Positions 7,599 through 12,721 of a stretch of 12,721 bases of DNA are shown in pieces. The notes beneath the pieces are model-generated. The model was not told the origin of the DNA. It saw nothing but the letters and a program-made list of their open reading frames with translations, and did no database searches. Source of the DNA: Bacillota bacterium (lineage in GTDB: Bacteria > Bacillota > Clostridia > Christensenellales > CAG-138). The stretch is from contig JAEXFV010000105.1 of assembly GCA_023451115.1 (NCBI GenBank), positions 1 through 12,721 of the forward strand, written 5' to 3'. Each line of letters begins with the position of its first letter. Within the stretch, counting starts at the first letter, position 1. The position numbers and the translations under genes were made by a program.

Positions 7599-8207
7599 AT
7601 GGAACAATTGCAGGAATTTGCCAAAAAGTTAACACAACGCGGCTTTCAGACACAGGTTTGTAAGGATGCACAAGAAGCAAGGGAGGCAGCCCTGAGCCTG
7701 GTGGAGGAAGGGGCCAGCGCCGGGTTTGGCGGCTCCATGACCATTTCGCAGCTGGGCATCTATGAAACCCTGCAGGAAAAAGGCCATGCAGTGTACTGGC
7801 ATTGGAAGGCGGAGCCACAGCAGCGGTCTGCTGTAATGGAAAATGCAAGAACAGCGGACATATATTTTAGCTCTGCCAATGCGATATTGGAAGATGGAAG
7901 GATTGTTAACATAGACGGCGGAGGCAATCGGGTTTCCAGCCTGTTTTATGGCCCCAAACGGGTGGTGATTGTTGCAGGCATCAACAAGATTTGCGGCGAC
8001 CTGCAAGACGGCATTGCCCGGATAAAACGGGAAGCCTGCCCGCCCAATGCACGGCGGCTGGGCCTTAAAACTCCTTGTGCGGTTACCGGAACGTGCGCGG
8101 ACTGCAGATCACCTCAGCGTATATGCAATGTGACCACGGTGATGGAGCAGCCGGCTATGGTAAAAGACGTACATGTTATTTTAGTAAACGAGAAGTTGGG
8201 ATATTAA
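7599..8207 (+). CDS. LUD-domain protein (LutC/YkgG-like, DUF1121 type)
   Basis: It has 202 residues. A G-rich ribosome site (GGGGGCGGG) precedes the ATG. Hallmarks are GFGGSMTISQLG (about 43-54), SSANAILEDGRIVNIDGGGN and RVVIVAGINKI. The C-terminus has a cysteine group, CAVTGTCADC and RIC (C160, C166, C169, C176), which I recall as shared by the YkgG/DUF1121 branch and which could bind a metal or Fe-S centre. LutC-type proteins act with LutA and LutB in lactate oxidation, but neither is nearby, so this is a stand-alone homologue of unassigned role. Automated names such as lactate utilisation protein should be read with care. It is divergent from lepA and followed by a hairpin and an EamA gene on the same strand. 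Confidence 0.85.
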   Translation: MEQLQEFAKKLTQRGFQTQVCKDAQEAREAALSLVEEGASAGFGGSMTISQLGIYETLQEKGHAVYWHWKAEPQQRSAVMENARTADIYFSSANAILEDGRIVNIDGGGNRVSSLFYGPKRVVIVAGINKICGDLQDGIARIKREACPPNARRLGLKTPCAVTGTCADCRSPQRICNVTTVMEQPAMVKDVHVILVNEKLGY

Positions 8208-8243
8208 TAGCCCGTTTTTGTCCAATATAATAACCATTAGGCC

Positions 8244-8275
8244 ATGGAAGAACCTTGCAATCCAGGTTCTTCCAT
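8244..8275 (+). terminator. Perfect 12 bp hairpin between the LUD and EamA genes
   Basis: ATGGAAGAACCT (8244-8255) pairs fully with AGGTTCTTCCAT (8264-8275) around an 8-nt loop. It lies 37 bp after the LUD stop and 9 bp before the AGGAGG of the next gene. No T-run follows, so it may be a weak terminator, an attenuator or an mRNA-stabilising structure. Confidence 0.45.
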
Positions 8276-8295
8276 TGTGTTACAGGAGGAAAATG

Positions 8296-8733
8296 ATGAA
8301 CAAAGGGAGGGACAGGCATATGTGGCTGCTGTTTGCTTTGCTTTCCGCCGTATTTGCGGCGGCGACGTCCATTTTAGCTAAGGTGGGTATTCAGGACGTA
8401 AACTCGAATTTGGCCACGGCCATTCGTACTGCAGTGGTGCTGGTGATGGCCTGGGGAATTGTGTTTTTGACTGGCGCACAACAGGGGATTTCACAAATTA
8501 CAGGGCGCAGCCTATTGTTTCTGGTGCTCTCGGGGATCGCCACAGGGCTTTCCTGGCTGTGTTACTTCCGTGCCTTGCAGTTGGGAACGGTAATGCAGGT
8601 AGCCCCCATCGACAAATTAAGCGTAGTGATTACGCTGGTATTTGCTTTTTTGTTTTTGAAGGAGCCTTTCACGATGAAAACCGGGATTGCAGCTGTGCTG
8701 ATCACTGCGGGCACTTTGGTAATGGTATTATAA
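8296..8733 (+). CDS. Half-size EamA/DMT-family transporter
   Basis: It has 145 residues with about five membrane segments: WLLFALLSAVFAAATSILA, the LATAIRTAVVLVMAWGIVFL region, LLFLVLSGIATGLSWLCYF, LSVVITLVFAFLFL and the final GIAAVLITAGTLVMVL. That is one EamA repeat; full transporters have two (ten segments), so this protein would have to dimerise, as small DMT proteins do. The PIDKLSVV and FLKEPFTMKT segments are typical of the family. The substrate cannot be told. Start choice: AGGAGG is six bases before ATG 8296. An adjacent ATG at 8293 is only three bases from it, and ATG 8320 (MWLLF, GGGAGG nine bases upstream) matches where relatives begin. The last would give 137 residues and is a real alternative. 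Confidence 0.82.
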   Translation: MNKGRDRHMWLLFALLSAVFAAATSILAKVGIQDVNSNLATAIRTAVVLVMAWGIVFLTGAQQGISQITGRSLLFLVLSGIATGLSWLCYFRALQLGTVMQVAPIDKLSVVITLVFAFLFLKEPFTMKTGIAAVLITAGTLVMVL

Positions 8734-8793
8734 AAACTGCGCTCTTGCCCTGCTATTCATTTTTATAACCGCTGTTCAAGAGTATATCAGGAA

Positions 8794-8809
8794 ACACTAT
8801 AGGAATAAA
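8794..8809 (+). promoter_or_regulatory. Possible second, degenerate NrdR box
   Basis: ACACTATA at 8794-8801 matches the first half of the NrdR box ACACWATATATWGTGT; the second half does not match. It starts 40 bp before the better box, close to four helical turns, as expected for paired NrdR sites on one DNA face. The call rests mainly on that spacing. Confidence 0.4.
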
Positions 8810-8822
8810 TCGTCGTACCCAA

Positions 8823-8849
8823 TTGACAAAAACCCACTATATATAGTAT
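8823..8849 (+). promoter_or_regulatory. nrdDG promoter with overlapping NrdR box
   Basis: A consensus -35 TTGACA lies at 8823-8828. CCACTATATATAGTAT at 8834-8849 matches the NrdR consensus ACACTATATATAGTGT at 14 of 16 positions and covers the spacer and the likely -10 (TAGTAT at 8844-8849, short 15 bp spacing; the exact -10 is uncertain). NrdR is a zinc/ATP-cone repressor of ribonucleotide reductase genes, so binding here would block RNA polymerase when (d)ATP is high. The gene for NrdR is not in the window. Confidence 0.75.
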
Positions 8850-8870
8850 CCTAAACAAACAAAGCAACAA

Positions 8871-8917
8871 TATCTTGTTTCGCAACAAGGATACTGGTTA
8901 TCTATAACAACAAGATA
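8871..8917 (+). repeat. Inverted and direct repeats in the nrdD leader
   Basis: TATCTTGTT (8871-8879) is a perfect inverted copy of AACAAGATA (8909-8917). It can also pair, with one bulged G, with AACAAGGATA (8884-8893) across a 4-nt loop. The two rightward copies are direct repeats of AACAAG(G)ATAC. All lie in the predicted 5' leader, the last just before the GTGGGGG ribosome site (8923-8929). Confidence 0.6.
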
Positions 8918-8935
8918 CAATAGTGGGGGTTTGCA

Positions 8936-11035
8936 ATGTTAAATAAAATTCGCAAGCGGGACGGTTCTGTCGCCGCATTTCAACAGGAAAAAATTACGTG
9001 GGCTATTTTTAAGGCTGCAAACGCCGTAGGCGGAGATGACTGGAGTAAGGCGGAGGCGCTGTGTGAGCAGGTTGTGGCCATGGCGCAGGAGCGTTATCAA
9101 GATGAAATCGTTGATGTAGAAGCCATTCAGGATATGGTAGAAAAGGTTCTCATTGAAAATGGCCATGCCAAAACGGCAAAGGCTTATATCTTGTACCGGG
9201 AAAAGCGCAGAGGCGCCAGGGAGGCCAATGCCCTGATCGGCGCTACCATCGAAATGTTTACCAACTATATTGGCGATGCGGACTGGAAGATAAAGGAAAA
9301 TGCAAATGCCCAAAAGTCTGTCAACGGAATGAACAACTACATCCGGGAGACGTTTACCAAACAGTATTGGCTCCATGAAGTATATCCCGAGGAAATCCGC
9401 AATGCCCACATGAGCGGAGATTTGCATTTGCATGATTTGGGCTTTTTCGGGCCTTACTGCGCCGGGTGGGATTTGCGCCAACTGCTGCAGGAAGGGTTTG
9501 GCGGTGTGCCGGGGAAGGTGGAATCCAAGCCGGCCAAACATTTGCGGGCGTTTTTGGGACAAATTGTCAACTCAACGTTTACTACCCAGGGGGAAACCGC
9601 AGGTGCCCAGGCCTGGTCCTCCTTTGATACGTATTGCGCTCCCTTTATTCGTTATGACAATTTGGATTTTAAAACCGTGAAACAGGCGCTGCAGGAATTT
9701 ATCTTCAACCTGAATGTGCCCACCCGTGTTGGGTTCCAATGCCCCTTCTCAAACCTGACGTTTGATATTGTTCCGCCCCGTACTTTGCGGGATGTGAACG
9801 TTATTGTAGGCGGCCAAGTCCGTGAGGAAACTTACGGCGAGTTTCAGGCTGAAATGGATATGATCAACACCGCATTTTGTGAGGTCATGATGGAAGGGGA
9901 TAAAAAAGGCCGGGTGTTTACCTTCCCCATTCCCACCATTAACGTCACATCCGATTTCCAATGGGACAGCCCTGTGGTGAACAAATTCATGGAGATTACC
10001 TGTAAATATGGGATACCATATTTTTCCAATTATGTAAACTCCGACCTGTCCCCAGAGGATGCATTATCCATGTGCTGCAGGTTACGGCTGGACACCTCGG
10101 AGCTGCGTAAACGTGGAGGCGGCCTGTTTGGCTCCAACCCGTTGACGGGCTCTATCGGCGTGGTTACCATCAACTTGCCTCGGATCGCTTACCTTTCCAA
10201 AAGTGAAGGCGAGTTTAAAAGCCGCTTGTGGCGCATGATGTATATTGCCCGCAACTCTTTGGAAATCAAGCGGAAAACCATTGAGGAGCAAACTGCAAAC
10301 GGCATGTATCCCTATTCGGCAAATTACTTAAAAAACGTGAAGGAACGTACCGGGCATTATTGGTACAATCACTTTAATACCATTGGTTTGGTAGGCATGA
10401 ACGAGGCTTGCCTAAACTTCCTGGGGAAGGATTTGACAACCCCTGAAGGGCAGAAATTTGCAAATGAAACTTTGGATTACATGCGCGAAGTGATTACGAA
10501 TATCCAGGAGGAGACCGGGAATTTCTATAATCTTGAGGCTACGCCTGCGGAAGGAACCAGCTACCGGCTGGCAAACCTGGATAAAGAAAAATATCCTGAC
10601 ATTATTACGGCAGGAGAAAAAGTGCCGTATTATACCAATTCCTCCCAGTTACCGGTTGGCTTTACCGATGATATTTTTGAGACGCTGGATTTGCAGGATG
10701 AACTGCAGTGCAAATATACTGGCGGAACAGTACTGCATTTGTATTTGGGCGAGCAGATTTCCGACATTGAAATCGCGAAAAAGCTGCTGCAAAAAGCCTT
10801 TCAAAACTATAAGCTGCCTTATTTGTCTTTAACGCCTACGTTCTCTGTATGCCCGGAGCATGGCTATATCAGCGGGGAGGTGTTTACTTGCCCCGATTGC
10901 GGCGCGGACACAGAAGTGTGGAGCAGGGTGGTAGGTTATTTGCGGCCTGTGCAAAACTACCATAAAGGGAAGCAGGAAGAGTACCGCCAGCGCGTGAAAT
11001 ACGTGATTAAAGATGAGGAGCTAAACGCCAAATGA
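8936..11035 (+). CDS. nrdD: Anaerobic (class III) ribonucleoside-triphosphate reductase
   Basis: It has 699 residues, typical for NrdD. It reduces ribonucleotides to deoxyribonucleotides without oxygen, using a glycyl radical made by NrdG. Residues 1-95 form an ATP-cone (KIRKRDGSVAAFQQEKI and the later AKTAKAYILYREKRR) that senses ATP/dATP. The catalytic barrel includes HDLGFFGPYCAGWDL, NLTFDIVPP and SMCCRLRLD; the Cys pair there (380-381) probably holds the active-site thiyl residue. The C-terminus has a zinc site CPEHGYISGEVFTCPDCG (C639, H642, C652, C655), in which His replaces one of the four Cys of the E. coli protein, and the radical loop RVVGYLRP with Gly667. GTGGGGG lies six bases before the ATG. 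Its stop overlaps the nrdG start by 4 bp. Regulation by NrdR is indicated by the operator upstream. Confidence 0.96.
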   Translation: MLNKIRKRDGSVAAFQQEKITWAIFKAANAVGGDDWSKAEALCEQVVAMAQERYQDEIVDVEAIQDMVEKVLIENGHAKTAKAYILYREKRRGAREANALIGATIEMFTNYIGDADWKIKENANAQKSVNGMNNYIRETFTKQYWLHEVYPEEIRNAHMSGDLHLHDLGFFGPYCAGWDLRQLLQEGFGGVPGKVESKPAKHLRAFLGQIVNSTFTTQGETAGAQAWSSFDTYCAPFIRYDNLDFKTVKQALQEFIFNLNVPTRVGFQCPFSNLTFDIVPPRTLRDVNVIVGGQVREETYGEFQAEMDMINTAFCEVMMEGDKKGRVFTFPIPTINVTSDFQWDSPVVNKFMEITCKYGIPYFSNYVNSDLSPEDALSMCCRLRLDTSELRKRGGGLFGSNPLTGSIGVVTINLPRIAYLSKSEGEFKSRLWRMMYIARNSLEIKRKTIEEQTANGMYPYSANYLKNVKERTGHYWYNHFNTIGLVGMNEACLNFLGKDLTTPEGQKFANETLDYMREVITNIQEETGNFYNLEATPAEGTSYRLANLDKEKYPDIITAGEKVPYYTNSSQLPVGFTDDIFETLDLQDELQCKYTGGTVLHLYLGEQISDIEIAKKLLQKAFQNYKLPYLSLTPTFSVCPEHGYISGEVFTCPDCGADTEVWSRVVGYLRPVQNYHKGKQEEYRQRVKYVIKDEELNAK

Positions 11036-11721
11036 ATATTGCGGGCATGCAAAAAAGCAGCACCATCGACTTCCCAGGAAATTTAGCCTGCGTGCTGTTT
11101 ACCCGCGGATGCAATATGGATTGTTTCTATTGCCACAATCGGGCCCTGCTTAGCGGCAGCGGCCCGTTGTTGCCTCAGCAGGAAGTGGCAGAGTTTTTAC
11201 AGCGCAGAGCGGGCTTATTGGATGGCGTGGTAATCAGTGGCGGAGAGCCCACCCTACAACCGGATTTGCAACCTTTTTTGCAACAGATAAAATCCTTGGG
11301 CTATCAGACCAAGTTGGATACCAATGGCCAGCTTCCTGAAATTGTGACCCAGTTGCTGGAGGCGGGGCTGCTGGATTATGTGGCGGTGGATGTGAAAGCA
11401 AAGCGGGAGGACTATCAAACGGTTACCGGCCGCAAGGAAGGGTTTGATCTTGCGCTGGAGACTTTGGCTCTTTGTAAAATGGCAGGGATTGGGTATGAGG
11501 CCCGAACTACTGTGTATGCAGGCTTGCGGGAACAGGATGTGGAGGATATTGCCCGGGCGTTGCCGCAAGGGTTGCCTCGCTGGAGGCTAAATCCCTACAG
11601 GTTGCCGGAGGAGTATCGCCCTGTGGAAGCTTTGCGGGTGCGGCTGCCTGCATTGACCAAACGGGATTTAGAGGCTTTGTTGCCGGCGTTGCGGCAATGG
11701 CAGCCGGGTGTGGTGATTTAA
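11032..11721 (+). CDS. nrdG: Anaerobic ribonucleotide reductase activating protein (radical SAM)
   Basis: It has 229 residues. TRGCNMDCFYCHN carries the radical SAM cluster cysteines C27, C31 and C34 in CxxxCxxC, followed by SGGEPTL (69-75) for SAM binding. It uses SAM and a 4Fe-4S cluster to abstract hydrogen from the NrdD glycine. TIDFPGNLACVLFTRGC is a common N-terminus of this class. The ATG overlaps the nrdD TGA as ATGA, with GAGGAG eleven bases upstream inside nrdD, so the pair is coupled and probably made in fixed proportion. It is longer than E. coli NrdG (about 154 residues) but in the range of the longer clostridial type, which resembles pyruvate formate-lyase activases. The neighbouring nrdD makes NrdG the best call. 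Confidence 0.94.
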   Translation: MNIAGMQKSSTIDFPGNLACVLFTRGCNMDCFYCHNRALLSGSGPLLPQQEVAEFLQRRAGLLDGVVISGGEPTLQPDLQPFLQQIKSLGYQTKLDTNGQLPEIVTQLLEAGLLDYVAVDVKAKREDYQTVTGRKEGFDLALETLALCKMAGIGYEARTTVYAGLREQDVEDIARALPQGLPRWRLNPYRLPEEYRPVEALRVRLPALTKRDLEALLPALRQWQPGVVI

Positions 11722-11810
11722 AAATTTGGCTTGATCAATCAAAATACGTTAGGATTTTTATAACATTTATCCCAAAATGAATGAATTGGTTTGCTTTTGT
11801 TGTGAAATAT

Positions 11811-11837
11811 GGCGCGAAGCTAAGCTTCGCGCCTTTT
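11811..11837 (+). terminator. Rho-independent terminator of nrdDG
   Basis: GGCGCGAAGC (11811-11820) pairs perfectly with GCTTCGCGCC (11824-11833) around TAA, followed by TTTTGCGTTGTTT. It lies about 90 bp after the nrdG stop. Bases 11722-11810 are A/T-rich and show no gene. Confidence 0.85.
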
Positions 11838-11905
11838 GCGTTGTTTCCTGCCATCAAAACATAAAAAACGCGATACTGCGCACTCTAATGCCAGGAGGTG
11901 CATCC

Positions 11906-12064
11906 ATGATTAGAAAAAGAATCTTGCTGCTGGCAATTGGCGCATTGTTAATTTGTGCCCTGGCAGCAACCGTGTTGTATTTTATAGGAGCACAAGATGC
12001 ACAAGAACATAAGGGGGCGAGGTTTGTATGGAACGAGCCGCAGGTATGGGCGCAGAGCAAATGA
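11906..12064 (+). CDS. Small single-span membrane protein upstream of spoVAC
   Basis: It has 52 residues. AGGAGG lies seven bases before ATG 11906, a strong site. A longer reading from 11777 would cross the nrdDG terminator and is rejected. Residues 1-5 (MIRKR) are basic; residues 6-29 (ILLLAIGALLICALAATVLY plus a few more) form one membrane helix or uncleaved signal anchor; the rest is a short polar tail that should lie outside the membrane. I do not recognise a family. Its last 37 bp overlap the start of the next small ORF, and spoVAC follows on the same strand, so a sporulation role is possible by position only. A frameshift that split one longer protein into this ORF and the next is also possible. 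Confidence 0.6.
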   Translation: MIRKRILLLAIGALLICALAATVLYFIGAQDAQEHKGARFVWNEPQVWAQSK

Positions 12065-12213
12065 CCGGGCAACAGCAGGAAGCAGCTGGCCAGGCAGGGG
12101 CATATTATTCAGCTCCTGGAGCGGATCTTTTGGGAAATGCGGGAACTTTGGCTCCTGGAGAACGGGAGCAGCGTTATTCTCCGTATTTGGAAAAACTGCG
12201 TCTGGATCATTAA
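12028..12213 (+). CDS. Small hydrophilic protein upstream of spoVAC, unknown
   Basis: It has 61 residues. GGGGGCGAGG precedes ATG 12028 by about five bases, a plausible ribosome site. The composition is rich in Gly, Ala, Gln and Glu, with a charged tail (GEREQRYSPYLEKLRLDH) and no membrane segment or cysteine. No known family is recognised. It overlaps the preceding 52-residue ORF by 37 bp in a different frame and ends 19 bp before spoVAC, so the three are likely co-transcribed. The Gln-rich N-terminus of spoVAC is similar in composition but not clearly related. Reality as a gene is supported by ribosome site, spacing and position, not by homology. Confidence 0.5.
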   Translation: MERAAGMGAEQMTGQQQEAAGQAGAYYSAPGADLLGNAGTLAPGEREQRYSPYLEKLRLDH

Positions 12214-12232
12214 GTGGATAGGGAGCGAAACC

Positions 12233-12715
12233 ATGGAACAACGAAAAGAACAACAGCAGCAAGCCCAAATAAAACGGGAACAAGAGCGCTACCAGAAATT
12301 GGTGCAGGATCGTGCGCCAAAGAGCAAAACATTTGTCATGTGCTGCAAAGCTTTTTTGGTAGGCGGCATCATTTGCTGTATTGGGCAGCTTATTCGTGAT
12401 GCCGGCACAGCCTGGCTGGATTTAAGCGAAGAAAATCTGGCGGCATTTACCGCTATTATATTGGTGTTTTTAGGAGCTACGTTAACGGGACTGGGCCTAT
12501 ATGATAAAATTGGTGGTTTTGCCGGCGCAGGCTCGGTGGTGCCAATTACAGGCTTTGCAAACTCCATTGTAGCTCCGGCAATGGAGCATAAAACCGAAGG
12601 ATATATCATGGGCGTAGGCGCAAAGCTATTTAGCCTTGCAGGGCCGGTGCTGGTATACGGCATTAGCTCCTCTGTATTGGTGGGGTTGCTTTCCCTGCTG
12701 TTTGGGGGTGAATAA
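12233..12715 (+). CDS. spoVAC: Stage V sporulation protein AC
   Basis: It has 160 residues. ATG 12233 has GGGAG seven bases upstream; a longer open frame from 12137 runs back over the small ORF and is rejected. After a charged, Gln-rich N-terminus (about 1-33) the SpoVAC core follows: KAFLVGGIICCIGQLIRDAG, AFTAIILVFLGATLTGLGLY, DKIGGFAGAGSVVPITGFAN, SIVAPAMEHKTEGYIMGVGA and a final hydrophobic stretch GPVLVYGISSSVLVGLLSLL. SpoVAC is an inner-membrane protein of the forespore and spore that takes part in uptake of dipicolinic acid during sporulation and its release in germination, as a mechanosensitive channel in the SpoVA complex. It implies a spore-forming host. The next start codon follows one base after its stop. 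Confidence 0.95.
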   Translation: MEQRKEQQQQAQIKREQERYQKLVQDRAPKSKTFVMCCKAFLVGGIICCIGQLIRDAGTAWLDLSEENLAAFTAIILVFLGATLTGLGLYDKIGGFAGAGSVVPITGFANSIVAPAMEHKTEGYIMGVGAKLFSLAGPVLVYGISSSVLVGLLSLLFGGE

Positions 12716-12716
12716 T

Positions 12717-12721
12717 ATGGC
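12717..12721 (+). CDS. spoVAD: Start of the next gene, probably spoVAD (cut by window end)
   Basis: ATG at 12717-12719 lies one base after the spoVAC TAA, with GGGGGTG six bases upstream inside spoVAC. Only one codon and two bases are visible. In SpoVA operons spoVAD normally follows spoVAC; the identification rests on that order alone. Confidence 0.5.

Noticed and set aside
8218..8295. Extended N-terminus of the EamA protein
   Set aside because: It would translate through the hairpin and lacks a ribosome site; AGGAGG and the family pattern favour 8296 or 8320.
8909..8929. AATAGTGG at the end of the nrdD leader as a third NrdR box
   Set aside because: Only the right half resembles the consensus; the other half does not match and the site overlaps the ribosome site.
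11859..11887. ACATA and CACTCTA 17 bp apart, resembling a forespore sigma-G promoter before the small ORFs
   Set aside because: The match is loose and the predicted start would fall inside the AGGAGG ribosome site at 11893-11898, leaving no workable leader; mapping of the transcript start would settle it.
12137..12232. Longer SpoVAC reading from 12137
   Set aside because: The added 32 residues overlap the small ORF out of frame and do not resemble SpoVAC; GGGAG before ATG 12233 supports the shorter form.

Overview
The window looks like chromosomal DNA from an anaerobic, spore-forming Firmicute of the class Clostridia. The evidence is a class III anaerobic ribonucleotide reductase pair (nrdD-nrdG) behind an NrdR-type operator, the start of a spoVA operon (spoVAC, then the first bases of the next gene), a lepA-hemW pair, purine-rich Shine-Dalgarno sites, and a decayed conjugative-element module of the Tn916/Tn1549 type. 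I cannot assign a genus.

Bases 1-1690 (+ strand) are the broken end of an integrative element: the C-terminal part of a small sigma-70-like factor, a frameshifted helix-turn-helix (HTH) gene, and a large serine recombinase without its catalytic domain. The last two meet abruptly near base 404, as if one deletion removed the end of one gene and the beginning of the next. A tRNA-Ala(GGC) on the - strand follows, with a clear promoter and terminator; its 3' end faces the recombinase.

Bases 2093-7477 (- strand) hold four genes read in the order lepA, hemW, glycerate 2-kinase, DUF362 protein. hemW and the kinase overlap by 4 bp. In many Firmicutes hemW is followed by hrcA-grpE-dnaK-dnaJ; here a kinase and a cysteine-rich DUF362 protein take that place.

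Bases 7599-8733 (+ strand) hold a LUD-domain (lactate-utilisation type) protein and a half-size EamA/DMT transporter, separated by a strong hairpin. Bases 8734-8935 are a regulatory region with a TTGACA -35 box, a near-perfect NrdR box over the promoter, a weaker second half-box 40 bp upstream, and a leader containing three copies of a 9-10 bp motif that could form alternative hairpins. nrdD and nrdG follow as a translationally coupled pair ending at a rho-independent terminator.

Bases 11906-12721 (+ strand) begin a sporulation operon: two small overlapping ORFs (a 52-residue single-span membrane protein and a 61-residue hydrophilic protein), then spoVAC and the first codon of the next gene, probably spoVAD. 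I found no CRISPR array, prophage or recognisable defence system. The most unusual items are the fused remnants at the left, the unidentified small ORFs before spoVAC, the cysteine-rich DUF362 tail and the nrdD leader repeats.
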